Source of the DNA: Nocardioides sp. 1609 | Lineage (GTDB): Bacteria; Actinomycetota; Actinomycetes; Propionibacteriales; Nocardioidaceae | DNA length: 64,000 bases | Direction of reading: 5' to 3' | Assembly: GCF_004522105.1 (NCBI RefSeq) | Contig: NZ_SPUJ01000004.1 | Span: 186,001-250,000 of the forward strand | In this document: in pieces, positions 1 through 7,358 of the stretch | Layout of the letters: the number at the start of each line of letters is the position of its first letter | How positions within the stretch are numbered: position 1 is the first letter of the stretch | The notes under the pieces: generated by a model | Seen by the model: only the letters and a program-made list of their open reading frames with translations | Databases searched by the model: none | Told to the model about the DNA's origin: nothing | Translations under genes and position numbers: made by a program

Positions 1-2
1 CG

Positions 3-32
3 GCCGTGGACGCCGCCGTCGAGGCCGCCTGA
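3..32 (+). CDS. 3' end of a gene entering from the left edge (partial)
   Basis: An open frame enters from the left edge and ends at the TGA at 30-32, giving an alanine/acid-rich tail (AVDAAVEAA). Nine codons are too few to name a product. The GC-rich codon choice fits a real gene end, but it is not proven. Confidence 0.3.
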   Translation, partial: AVDAAVEAA

Positions 33-40
33 GCCGCGCC

Positions 41-54
41 CACCCCTGGGGGTG
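41..54. promoter_or_regulatory. Candidate operator, CACCC-N4-GGGTG copy A
   Basis: CACCCCTGGGGGTG is a 14-bp dyad (CACCCC and GGGGTG around TG). It matches the CACCC-N4-GGGTG pattern found at 1327-1340, 2685-2698 and 3503-3516. Here it lies 86 nt upstream of the SRPBCC gene start at 141. Binding by the nearby LuxR-type regulators is inferred. Confidence 0.35.
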
Positions 55-140
55 CGGACGTGGCGGTGGCATCCGGGACATGGTCGGAGGAGTCCAGTTG
101 TCACCGTGGTGTCGGACCAGGGAAGTCGGGGGGAGTCGTC

Positions 141-569
141 GTGCCGGTCGTGGAGCGCACGATCACCGTCGACCGACCGCTGCCCGCGGTGTGGGCGTTC
201 CTGTCCGACTTCACGACCACCGAGGAGTGGGACCCGCCGACGCTCTCGACCGAGCGGGTCAGCGGTGACGGCGGCGTCGGCACGACCTACCACAACGTCT
301 CGAAGTTCGACGGGCGCAGCACGGAGGTCGACTACGTCGTCACCGAGTACGTCGAGCACGAGCGGCTCCAGCTGCGCGGCAGGGCGGCGGGGCTGGCGCT
401 GCTCGACACCATCACCGTCGAGGACGTCCCCGGCGGCACCCGCGTGACCTACCAGGCGGTCTTCAGCCCGCGCCACGCCTCGTCGTCGGTGGTCCTCGAC
501 CGCGACGGGTTGATCGTGCTGGGGGACTTCGTGGCCGAGAGCCTGCTGGACTCCCTCGAGCACCTGTAG
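141..569 (+). CDS. SRPBCC (START/Bet v1-like) family protein
   Basis: A 142-residue single-domain protein. The opening VVERTITVDRPLPAVWAFLSDF with a following W/D/P-rich segment is the N-terminal strand-helix typical of SRPBCC polyketide-cyclase/START-like proteins, which bind hydrophobic ligands in a helix-grip cavity. An upstream in-frame ATG at 60 would add 27 low-complexity residues. GTG 141 was chosen because GGGGGAG sits at 129-135 and the family homology starts there. It is convergent with the LuxR-type regulator ending at 583. Ligand and role are unknown; the protein is probably cytosolic. The family assignment is fairly safe, the function open. Confidence 0.7.
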   Translation: MPVVERTITVDRPLPAVWAFLSDFTTTEEWDPPTLSTERVSGDGGVGTTYHNVSKFDGRSTEVDYVVTEYVEHERLQLRGRAAGLALLDTITVEDVPGGTRVTYQAVFSPRHASSSVVLDRDGLIVLGDFVAESLLDSLEHL

Positions 570-582
570 CCCGACCCGGGCC

Positions 583-1236
583 TCAGGAATCGAGGACGCG
601 CACCCGGTCGGGCTGGAAGCCGTGCTGCAGGCCCCAGACGACGGCCTGGGTGCGGCTCTCGACGCCGATCTTGCGGTAGAGCGTGCGGATGTGGGTCTTC
701 ACGGTGTTGATCCCGATGAACGCGTGCTCGGTGATGTCGTCGTTGCTGAGGCCCTGGCAGATCAGCGAGAGCACCTCGGACTCGCGCGGGCTCAGCCCGA
801 GGCGGTCACCGGGCCAGCGGCCGAGGACGTCGGCGGCCTGGGGCTCGTCGGGGGTTGCGCGAGCCGGGACCACCGTCTCGCCGGCGTGGACCCGCTCGAG
901 GGCCGTGACGAGCTCCTCGGCCGAGGAGCGCTTCGACACGAACCCGGCCGCCCCGGCCGCCACCGACGCCTCGACGAGGGTCGGGTCCTCGTCCCAGCTG
1001 AAGACCAGGACCCGGGCGCCGTCGCCGTCGTTCGCCGTCACCGGCCGGAGGCCGCGTTGCCGCTGGCCGAAGGTGTCCACCAGGACGACGTCGACGTCGC
1101 TGACCGCGCGGGTCCCGGCCGCCACCTCCACGACCCGGATCCGGTCACCGAACGGTGCGAGGGCCGCGGCGACGCCGACGACCACGATCTCGTAGTCGTT
1201 GACGACGGCGACGCGCACGGGCGCTGCACTGCTCAT
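583..1236 (-). CDS. LuxR-type response regulator 1 (orphan)
   Basis: A 217-residue two-domain regulator. The receiver-like half (residues 7-125) has ND at 13-14 in place of the usual acidic pair, a phospho-acceptor candidate D54 in VLVDTFG and K102 in SKRSS. The C-terminal LuxR/NarL helix-turn-helix contains LSPRESEVLSLICQGLSN and a TVKTHIRTLYRKIGV recognition helix. An upstream in-frame ATG would add 47 low-complexity residues, so ATG 1236 is preferred; CATCCT, a weak -10, lies 6 nt before it. It is divergent from the LLM oxidoreductase and clearly paralogous to the regulators at 2723 and 3559. No histidine kinase is adjacent. It may be phosphorylated by a distant kinase or act without phosphorylation. 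Confidence 0.88.
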   Translation of the reverse strand: MSSAAPVRVAVVNDYEIVVVGVAAALAPFGDRIRVVEVAAGTRAVSDVDVVLVDTFGQRQRGLRPVTANDGDGARVLVFSWDEDPTLVEASVAAGAAGFVSKRSSAEELVTALERVHAGETVVPARATPDEPQAADVLGRWPGDRLGLSPRESEVLSLICQGLSNDDITEHAFIGINTVKTHIRTLYRKIGVESRTQAVVWGLQHGFQPDRVRVLDS

Positions 1237-1326
1237 CTCCCGAGGATGCCAGAGCCCGGCCCCGCGCGCTGCCGATCCCGCCGGGGGTCGGTCCGGGCTC
1301 CCCGGGGGCCGGGGTCCGGCCGGAGT

Positions 1327-1340
1327 CATCCGCAGGGGTG
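1327..1340. promoter_or_regulatory. Candidate operator, copy B (LLM gene promoter)
   Basis: CATCCGCAGGGGTG lies between the divergent LuxR-type regulator 1 and the LLM oxidoreductase and differs at one base from copy C. It ends 23 nt before a -10-like GAGGGT (1364-1369), which itself ends 6 nt before the LLM start codon. The site would therefore overlap the -35 zone, as expected for an activator. Inferred from spacing only. Confidence 0.4.
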
Positions 1341-1375
1341 CTCCCCCAGCCGTCGACGGCGGTGAGGGTGGAGCC

Positions 1376-2368
1376 ATGACGAGATTCGGCTACACGTTGA
1401 TGACCGAGCAGAGCGGCCCCCGGGAGCTCGTCTCCTACGCGCGCGGCGCGGAGGAGGTCGGGTTCGACTTCGAGGTGTCGAGCGACCACTTCTCGCCCTG
1501 GCTGGTCGAGCAGGGGCACGCCCCGCACGCCTGGACGGTGCTCGGGGCGGTCGCCCAGGCGACCGAGCGGGTCGAGCTGATGACGTACGTGACCTGCCCG
1601 ACCATGCGCTACCACCCGGTCGTCGTCGCGCAGAAGTCCGCGACGCTCCAGCTGCTGGCCGAGGGGCGCTTCACCCTCGGCCTCGGGTCGGGCGAGAGCC
1701 TGAACGAGCACGTCGTGGGGGAGGGCTGGCCCGGGGTGGCGACCCGGCAGGCGATGCTCGTCGAGGCCATCGACATCATCCGGCGGCTGCACACCGGTGA
1801 GCTGGTCGACCACGACGGCGACTACTTCCGGGTCGAGTCCGCCCGGATCTGGGACCTGCCGGACGACGGCGTCGACCTCGCCGTCGCGGTCTCCGGCGAC
1901 CGCTCGATCGAGACCTTCGGACCCCTGGCCGACCACCTGGTCGCCGTCGAGCCGGACGCCTCGCTGATCGAGACCTGGAACGCCGTCGACGGGGCCCCGC
2001 GGATCGGGCCCGAGGGGCCCGGGCGCGCGATCGGGCAGATCCCGATCTGCTGGGCGCCCGACGCCGAGGGTGCGGACGCCGCCGTGAGGCTCGCCCACGA
2101 GCAGTTCCGCTGGTTCGCCGGCGGCTGGCCGGTCAACGCCGACCTGCCCACGCCCGCCGGCTTCGCGGGGGCGACGCAGTTCGTCCGCCCCGAGGACGTC
2201 GCCGAGTCGATCCCCTGCGGCCCCGACCTCGACGCGATCGTCGAGGCCGTCCAGGGCTTCGTGGACGCCGGGTTCACCGACGTCGCGCTGGTCCAGGTCG
2301 GCGACCAGTGGCAGCAGCGCTTCCTCGACGAGGCCGCCGGCCCGCTGCTGGAGAAGCTGCGGGCCTGA
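1376..2368 (+). CDS. LLM-class (F420-dependent) oxidoreductase
   Basis: A 330-residue TIM-barrel oxidoreductase of the luciferase-like monooxygenase superfamily, closest by eye to the F420-dependent glucose-6-phosphate-dehydrogenase-like group. Signatures are FGYTLMTEQ at the N-terminus, SSDHFSPWL after the second helix, VELMTYVTCPTMRYHP, and GRFTLGLGSGESLNEHVVG in the cofactor region. The partner would be deazaflavin F420 or FMN; the substrate cannot be read from sequence. ATG 1376 has GGTGGAG just upstream and also a -10-like GAGGGT 6 nt before it. It is divergent from the LuxR-type regulator at 583-1236, with the shared candidate operator between them. Confidence 0.87.
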   Translation: MTRFGYTLMTEQSGPRELVSYARGAEEVGFDFEVSSDHFSPWLVEQGHAPHAWTVLGAVAQATERVELMTYVTCPTMRYHPVVVAQKSATLQLLAEGRFTLGLGSGESLNEHVVGEGWPGVATRQAMLVEAIDIIRRLHTGELVDHDGDYFRVESARIWDLPDDGVDLAVAVSGDRSIETFGPLADHLVAVEPDASLIETWNAVDGAPRIGPEGPGRAIGQIPICWAPDAEGADAAVRLAHEQFRWFAGGWPVNADLPTPAGFAGATQFVRPEDVAESIPCGPDLDAIVEAVQGFVDAGFTDVALVQVGDQWQQRFLDEAAGPLLEKLRA

Positions 2369-2372
2369 CGGT

Positions 2373-2410
2373 CGTCCTCACACCGGCGTCCTCACACCGG
2401 CGTCCTCACA
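2373..2410. repeat. 14-nt tandem repeat, about 2.7 copies
   Basis: The unit CGTCCTCACACCGG runs at 2373-2386 and 2387-2400, then a partial copy from 2401. The last copy covers the stop codon of the DUF6458 gene. It fills the short gap between two convergent genes. It has no hairpin of note and may be a local slippage product. Confidence 0.7.
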
Positions 2411-2648
2411 TCTGGGTGTCGCGGCGCTCCTGCACGGTCTGCGAGCCGTCGGGGTGCGTGGTCGCGACCACGGACTTGCGCCGGCGGCTGCTGCTGAAGG
2501 TGATCGCGGTCAGCGCGATCACGGCGACGCCGACGGCGGCCATGATCCAGCCGACCGTGACGAGGTCGACCGCGTCGACGCTGTCCTTGACGGCGAGAGC
2601 GAGCACCAGGCCGACGACGAGGAGAAAAGCTCCGAATCCATATCCCAT
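2406..2648 (-). CDS. DUF6458 family small membrane protein
   Basis: An 80-residue protein with two membrane spans: MGYGFGAFLLVVGLVLALAV (residues 1-20) and a second at about 31-52 (VGWIMAAVGVAVIALTAI), followed by a basic cytosolic tail SSSRRRK and HPDGSQTV. Length, the MGxG start and the DxVDLxTVGWI signature match the DUF6458 family of actinobacterial inner-membrane proteins of unknown function. CATGGT ends 6 nt before the ATG, so the transcript may be leaderless. A copy of the candidate LuxR operator (2685-2698) lies 36 nt upstream, placing this gene in the presumed regulon of the neighbouring response regulators. Confidence 0.8.
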   Translation of the reverse strand: MGYGFGAFLLVVGLVLALAVKDSVDAVDLVTVGWIMAAVGVAVIALTAITFSSSRRRKSVVATTHPDGSQTVQERRDTQM

Positions 2649-2684
2649 CCGGCGACCATGACAGGGCAGGGGCCCACCCCGGTC

Positions 2685-2698
2685 CGCCTCTGCGGGTG
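2685..2698. promoter_or_regulatory. Candidate operator, copy D (DUF6458 promoter)
   Basis: On the minus strand this reads CACCCGCAGAGGCG, preceded by TT as in copy C (14 of 16 bases identical to 3501-3516). Its near end is 24 nt upstream of the -10-like CATGGT (2655-2660) of the DUF6458 gene, a geometry almost identical to copy B. Confidence 0.4.
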
Positions 2699-2722
2699 AA
2701 GAGGGCCCGGGTAAAGGACGGA

Positions 2723-3370
2723 TCAGGCCCGGGGGTGGCGCACGATCCGGGTCGGGACCGGCTCGAAGCCGTGCTCGACGCCCCAGAGCACGGCCTGGGT
2801 GCGGCTGTCGACACCGATCTTCCGGTACAGCGTGCGGATGTAGGTCTTGACGGTGTTCATGCCGATGAACGCCCGCTCCGTGATCTCCTGGTTGCTCAGC
2901 CCCTGGCAGATCAGGGCCAGCACCTCGGCCTCGCGGGCGCTGAGTCCGTGCTCGTCGCCCGGCCAGCGACCGAAGTCGTCCGTGCTCACCGTGTCCGGCT
3001 TCGGGACCACGCGGCGTCCGGCGTGCGCCGCCTCCAGGGCGGCCACGAGCTCGGCGCCGGAGAGGCCCTTGGACAGGTAGCCGGCGACCCCGGCGGCCAT
3101 GGCCCGCTCGACGAGGCGCGGGTCGGTGTTCCAGCTGAAGATGACGACCTGCCCGGCGGCGACGGCCCCGATCTTGTCGAGCGGGACGGCGTCGCCCTGC
3201 GGTTGTCCGAACGAGTCGTAGAGCACGAGGTCGACCGTGCTCTGGACCGGCGCCTTGGCGTCGAGCTCGACGACCTCGACGCGGTCGGCGAAGGGGTGCA
3301 GGACGGCGGCGATGCCCGCCACGACGATCTGGTAGTCGTTGACGATCGCGATGCGGAGCCGGCGTGCCAT
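2723..3370 (-). CDS. LuxR-type response regulator 2 (orphan)
   Basis: A 215-residue paralogue of the regulators at 583 and 3559. The receiver has ND at 11-12, the phospho-acceptor candidate D52 in LYDSFGQ and K101 in LSKGLSG. The C-terminal LuxR domain shows LSAREAEVLALICQGLSN, ITERAFIGMNTVKTYI and RKIGVDSRTQAVLWG. ATG 3370 is fixed by TACGAT (minus strand, 3377-3382) ending exactly 6 nt upstream, indicating a leaderless mRNA. The gene is divergent from regulator 3, with a candidate operator at 3503-3516 between them, and lies upstream of the DUF6458 gene on the same strand. No partner kinase is adjacent. Confidence 0.88.
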   Translation of the reverse strand: MARRLRIAIVNDYQIVVAGIAAVLHPFADRVEVVELDAKAPVQSTVDLVLYDSFGQPQGDAVPLDKIGAVAAGQVVIFSWNTDPRLVERAMAAGVAGYLSKGLSGAELVAALEAAHAGRRVVPKPDTVSTDDFGRWPGDEHGLSAREAEVLALICQGLSNQEITERAFIGMNTVKTYIRTLYRKIGVDSRTQAVLWGVEHGFEPVPTRIVRHPRA

Positions 3371-3376
3371 GGGGGC

Positions 3377-3382
3377 ATCGTA
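3377..3382 (-). promoter_or_regulatory. -10 TACGAT, leaderless promoter of response regulator 2
   Basis: TACGAT on the minus strand ends six bases before ATG 3370, so transcription would begin at or next to the start codon. There is no Shine-Dalgarno sequence. Confidence 0.5.
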
Positions 3383-3502
3383 GAGGCAGGGTCTGCCGTT
3401 CGGCGGGCCGCTGCCACCGGGCCGACCGGTCGTCGGGCGGACCCGCGGGGGCGGATCGAGGGTCCCGGTGGCGACGCCGCGCCCCGGGCGAGCACCCGTG
3501 TT

Positions 3503-3516
3503 CACCCGCAGGGGTG
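3503..3516. promoter_or_regulatory. Candidate operator, copy C (best copy)
   Basis: CACCCGCAGGGGTG, flanked as TTCACCCGCAGGGGTGAC, is the most symmetric copy of the shared motif. It ends 42 nt before the start of response regulator 3 and 30 nt before its -10-like TAGACC (3547-3552). It also lies in the divergent region of regulator 2, so it may serve both genes. Confidence 0.45.
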
Positions 3517-3558
3517 ACCGGGCGGGGGGCGGGTGCCGTTCTCCGATAGACCTGGGCC

Positions 3559-4197
3559 ATGACTTCCCCCGTGAGCAAGGTTGCGGTCGTGAGCCCCCTC
3601 GACGTCGTGTCGGCCGGGCTGACCGCCATGCTCTCCCACCACCCCGACCGGGTCGCGGTCGTCGAGCTGTCCACCGGCGTCGACGCCCACGACCCCGACG
3701 TGATCCTGTACGACGCCGTCGGTCTGCACCAGGGCGACGGTGCCGACCTCGAGTTCTACGTCAACTCGACCGTCTCCACCGTCCTCGTCGTCTCGCAGGA
3801 CCTGCGTCCCGACCTCGCCGCGCGTGCCCTGGCCCGCGGCGCCGACGGCTTCTTCTCCCTCGGCGTCGACGACGACGAGCTGCTCAGCGCGGTGCTCTCG
3901 GCCACGCCCGTCGGGGTCGGCGCCGCGACGACGTCCGGTGCGGTGGGGTCGACCGACGCCGAGGCCGTCGGCCACCGGCTCGGCCACGACGTCGGCCTCA
4001 CGCCGCGCGAGGTCGACGTGCTCACGCTGATCACCCAGGGCCTCAGCAACCAGGAGATCGCCGAGCGCAGCTACCTCAGCATCAACTCGGTGAAGACCTA
4101 CATCCGCAGCGCCTACCGCCGCATCGGCGTCTCCAGCCGCAGCCAGGCCGTCGTGTGGTGCCTGCAGCACGGCTTCTCCGCCGACCGGCCGGCCTAG
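3559..4197 (+). CDS. LuxR-type response regulator 3 with degenerate receiver
   Basis: A 212-residue third paralogue. The DNA-binding half is well kept (LTPREVDVLTLITQGLSN, SINSVKTYIRSAYRRIGV). The receiver half is altered: no acidic pair near residue 12 (VVSPLD), D52 retained in LYDAVG, and the conserved lysine replaced by L101 (FFSLGVD). In classic receivers that lysine contacts the phosphoryl group, so this copy probably does not switch by phosphorylation. TAGACC ends 6 nt before the ATG. It is divergent from regulator 2 and followed 67 nt later by a small membrane protein gene. Confidence 0.87.
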   Translation: MTSPVSKVAVVSPLDVVSAGLTAMLSHHPDRVAVVELSTGVDAHDPDVILYDAVGLHQGDGADLEFYVNSTVSTVLVVSQDLRPDLAARALARGADGFFSLGVDDDELLSAVLSATPVGVGAATTSGAVGSTDAEAVGHRLGHDVGLTPREVDVLTLITQGLSNQEIAERSYLSINSVKTYIRSAYRRIGVSSRSQAVVWCLQHGFSADRPA

Positions 4198-4264
4198 GTC
4201 CCCCGCCGCGGCCTGAGTACGACGACTCTGCCCCGCGGGCGGTAGGACGACCAGGCTCACGGCC

Positions 4265-4753
4265 ATGTCGTCCACCCGTGAGACCCGGCGCGTCCCTGAC
4301 GTCGTCGCTCCCCGTGCCCTCGCCGTCGCCACCTTCCTGCTCCCGGTGGCCGCGGTCGCCGTGCTGGCGTCCTGCCTCCTGCGGGCCGACGCGGCGCTGA
4401 CCGCGGGTGTCGACGACCTCGACCCGCTGTACGGGCTGACCACGCTGCTGGTCGTGGTCGGGGCCGTGGTGGTCGGGGCGGGCAACCTGGTGCTGGCCGC
4501 GCTCCACTGCTTCCGCCCCACCGTCGTGCTCTCGACCGGGGTCGCCGTCGCCGGCGCCGTCTGGACGGCCGCGACCGGGGTCTCCCTCGTCCTCCTCGTC
4601 ACCGTCGCCTCGGCCGCCGACCCCGCGCTCGAGGGGTCGCGCACGGCCGGCGACCAGGTCCCGTGGGCGGCCGCCGCCGTGGTCGTCGCGGTGCTCCCGC
4701 TGGCGGTCGCGCTGGTCGTGCACCGCGCCGCGCGCCGCGACACGATGTTCTGA
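4265..4753 (+). CDS. Hypothetical membrane protein, four predicted spans
   Basis: A 162-residue protein not recognised as a named family. Hydrophobic segments lie at about 16-38, 57-80, 85-115 and 131-153. A short charged N-terminus and a C-terminal HRAARRDTMF suggest both ends are cytosolic. It lies between response regulator 3 and rlmC on the same strand. rlmC has its own promoter at 4766. There is no catalytic motif. Confidence 0.7.
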   Translation: MSSTRETRRVPDVVAPRALAVATFLLPVAAVAVLASCLLRADAALTAGVDDLDPLYGLTTLLVVVGAVVVGAGNLVLAALHCFRPTVVLSTGVAVAGAVWTAATGVSLVLLVTVASAADPALEGSRTAGDQVPWAAAAVVVAVLPLAVALVVHRAARRDTMF

Positions 4754-4765
4754 GCAGCGACCGGT

Positions 4766-4771
4766 TACCGT
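4766..4771 (+). promoter_or_regulatory. -10 TACCGT, leaderless promoter of rlmC
   Basis: TACCGT is followed by six bases and then GTG 4778. It supports the GTG start, which also gives the family-typical N-terminal cysteine motif. Confidence 0.5.
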
Positions 4772-4777
4772 CACCGG

Positions 4778-5893
4778 GTGCGGTGCGGCTACTTCGAGGA
4801 CGGTCGGTGCGGCTCGTGCACCGAGCTCCGGACGCCGTACGACGCGCAGGTCGACGCGAAGGTCGAGCACTGCCGGCGCGTGCTGGGCGACCACCCGGGC
4901 CTCGCGTGGCTGCCACCGGTGGTGAGCCGGCCGAGCGGGTTCCGCAACAAGGCGAAGATGGTGGTCGGGGGCACGGCCGACCGGCCCACGCTCGGGATCC
5001 TCGACCCGCACGGCCGCGGCACCGACCTGCGCACCTGCGGGCTCTACTCGCCGCGGATGCACGCGCTGCTGCCCGCGCTCGCCGACCTGGTGGGCCGGGC
5101 CGGGCTGACGCCGTACGACGTCCCGACGCGCCGCGGCGAGCTCAAGCACCTGCTGGTGACCGAGTCGCCCGACGGCGAGCACCTGGTGCGGTTGGTGCTC
5201 CGCTCCACCGAGGGGCTGCCGCGGCTGCGCAAGCACCTGCCGGCGTTCCTCGCGGCGCGCCCGGACGTCGTCGTGGTCAGTGCCAACCTGCAGCCCGAGC
5301 ACAAGGCGGTGCTGGAGGGTGCCGAGGAGGTCGTGCTGACCGAGCGGTCGACGCTGCGGGTCGCCGTCAACGGCATCGCGCTGCACCTCGGTCCGCAGAG
5401 CTTCTTCCAGACCAACACCGAGGTCGCGGCGGCGCTCTACCGGCAGGCCGCGGCGTGGGCCGACGAGGTCGCCCCGGTCGACGTCCTCGACCTCTACTGC
5501 GGGGTCGGCGGCTTCGCCCTGCACCTCGCGGCGCCGGGCCGGCGGGTGCTCGGCGTCGAGGTGAGCGACCAGGCGGTCGCGAGCGCCACGACGACGGCCG
5601 CCGAGCTGGGCCTGCACGACGTCGCCTTCCTCGCGGGCGACGCGACGGCGCCGCCGGACTCCGCCGCGGACCTCGTGGTCCTCAACCCGCCGCGACGGGG
5701 CCTCGGACCCGGGCTGTGCGCGTGGCTCGAGCGCGCGCCGGCGCGGACGCTGATCTACTCCAGCTGCCGAGCGGAGTCCCTGGCCCGCGACCTCGCCGCG
5801 CTGCCGTCGTACGTCGCCGAGCGGGCGCGGGTGCTCGACATGTTCCCGCACACCGGGCACTACGAGGTCGCGGTGCTGCTGCGCCGCAGGTGA
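4778..5893 (+). CDS. rlmC: 23S rRNA (uracil(747)-C5)-methyltransferase RlmC (RumB)
   Basis: A 371-residue SAM-dependent RNA m5U methyltransferase. The four cluster cysteines are C3, C11, C14 (CGYFEDGRCGSC) and C87 (RTCGLYS), consistent with the [4Fe-4S] cluster of the RlmC/RlmD group. The SAM-binding motif is VLDLYCGVGGFALHLA. The catalytic nucleophile is C330 in IYSSCRAESLARDL and the base E363 in HTGHYEV. There is no N-terminal TRAM domain, as in RlmC and unlike RlmD. The GTG start reproduces the usual MxC start. It is convergent with selO, the two stop codons being 4 nt apart. Confidence 0.9.
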   Translation: MRCGYFEDGRCGSCTELRTPYDAQVDAKVEHCRRVLGDHPGLAWLPPVVSRPSGFRNKAKMVVGGTADRPTLGILDPHGRGTDLRTCGLYSPRMHALLPALADLVGRAGLTPYDVPTRRGELKHLLVTESPDGEHLVRLVLRSTEGLPRLRKHLPAFLAARPDVVVVSANLQPEHKAVLEGAEEVVLTERSTLRVAVNGIALHLGPQSFFQTNTEVAAALYRQAAAWADEVAPVDVLDLYCGVGGFALHLAAPGRRVLGVEVSDQAVASATTTAAELGLHDVAFLAGDATAPPDSAADLVVLNPPRRGLGPGLCAWLERAPARTLIYSSCRAESLARDLAALPSYVAERARVLDMFPHTGHYEVAVLLRRR

Positions 5894-5897
5894 GCGG

Positions 5898-7349
5898 TCA
5901 GGTGCCGCAGTAGGTCGTGTAGCCGCCGAACGAGTCGGGAGCGGGCTCGGCGTAGCGCTCGAACCCCGGCCGGTCCTCGAACGGGTGGGTGACGGCCTCG
6001 AGCAGTCGGCCGAACGGCTCGAGGTCGCCGTCCGTGGCGGCGACGAGCGCCTCCTCCACGAGGTGGTTGCGCGGGACGACGACGGGGTTGGTACGGCGCA
6101 TCAGCTCGGCGTCGGGGCCGAGTGCGAGCCAGCGGTCGAGCCAGGCGTCGACGCCGGCGAGGTCGACGACCAGGCTGCGGGCCGGCTCCCGGTCGCCGGT
6201 GCCGGCGGCGGTGGTGAGGGCACGGAAGAACGACGTGAGGTCGGGGTGGTTCTCCTGGAGCAGGCGCAGGAGGTCGTCGACCACCGGCTCGTCGGAGGCG
6301 GTGCCGGGCAGGCCGAGCTTGGCGCCGAGACCGGCGGACCAGGCGGCGGAGTACCGCCGGCGGAAGCCGCCGAGGGCGTCGGTCACCAGGGTCACGGCCT
6401 CGGCCTCGTCGTCGTGGACGAGCGGGAGCAGGGCCTCGCCGAGCCGGGCGAGGTTCCACTCCATGACGAGGGGCTGGTTGCCGTAGGCGTAGCGGCCCTG
6501 CTCGTCGATCGAGCTGAAGGTGGTCGTCGGGTCGAAGGACTCGAGGAACGCACAGGGGCCGTAGTCGATGGTCTCGCCGGAGATGGTGACGTTGTCGGTG
6601 TTCATCACACCGTGCACGAACCCGACCAGCATCCAACGCGCGACCAGGGACGCCTGGGCTGCGACGACGGCCTCGAACAGCGCGAGCGCGGGGTTGTCGG
6701 CGTCGGCGGCCCCGGGGTGGTGGCGGGCGATGGCGTGGTCGGCGAGGCGGCGCAGCAGGTCGGCGTCGTCGGTGGAGCGGGCGAGCTGGAAGCTCCCGAC
6801 GCGCAGGTGGCTGGCGGCGACCCGGGTCAGCACGGCGCCCGGCAGCGGCACCTCGCGCTGGACCCGGCGGCCGGTCGCGACGACGGCGAGGGAGCGGGTC
6901 GTCGGGATGCCGAGGGCGTGCATGGCCTCGCTGACGACGTACTCGCGCAGCATGGGGCCGACGACGGCACGCCCGTCGCCGCCGCGCGCGAACGGCGTCC
7001 GGCCGGAGCCCTTGAGGTGCAGGTCGCGCCGCTGCCGGGGGCCGCCGAGCTCGCCGAGCAGGAGGGCCCGGCCGTCGCCGAGCCGGGGCGAGTAGCCGCC
7101 GAACTGGTGGCCGGCGTAGGCCTGCGCGACGGGGGTCGCCCCCGCCGGCAGGGCGTTGCCGACGAGGAGCCGGACGCCGTCGTCGGTGCGCAACCACGCG
7201 GGGTCGAGGCCGAGCTCGACGGCGAGCGGCTGGTTGAGCACGAGCAGCCGGGGCTCGGGCGCCTCCTCGGCCCTCCAGGGCAACGCGAGCTCCGACAGCT
7301 CGGTCGCGAAGGTGTTGCCGAGCTCGAGCGACGGGGCGGAGATGCTCAC
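5898..7349 (-). CDS. selO: Protein adenylyltransferase SelO (YdiU/UPF0061)
   Basis: A 483-residue pseudokinase-fold enzyme of the SelO family, which transfers AMP from ATP to protein Ser/Thr/Tyr in redox stress responses. Visible signatures are [60 protein letters not shown] (metal and catalytic loop) and the terminal GGYTTYCGT. The C-terminal cysteine matches bacterial SelO; no selenocysteine is present. It lies 9 nt downstream of the epimerase gene on the same strand, so the two are almost certainly co-transcribed. Length fits the family. Confidence 0.93.
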   Translation of the reverse strand: MSISAPSLELGNTFATELSELALPWRAEEAPEPRLLVLNQPLAVELGLDPAWLRTDDGVRLLVGNALPAGATPVAQAYAGHQFGGYSPRLGDGRALLLGELGGPRQRRDLHLKGSGRTPFARGGDGRAVVGPMLREYVVSEAMHALGIPTTRSLAVVATGRRVQREVPLPGAVLTRVAASHLRVGSFQLARSTDDADLLRRLADHAIARHHPGAADADNPALALFEAVVAAQASLVARWMLVGFVHGVMNTDNVTISGETIDYGPCAFLESFDPTTTFSSIDEQGRYAYGNQPLVMEWNLARLGEALLPLVHDDEAEAVTLVTDALGGFRRRYSAAWSAGLGAKLGLPGTASDEPVVDDLLRLLQENHPDLTSFFRALTTAAGTGDREPARSLVVDLAGVDAWLDRWLALGPDAELMRRTNPVVVPRNHLVEEALVAATDGDLEPFGRLLEAVTHPFEDRPGFERYAEPAPDSFGGYTTYCGT

Positions 7350-7358
7350 GTGTCGAGG

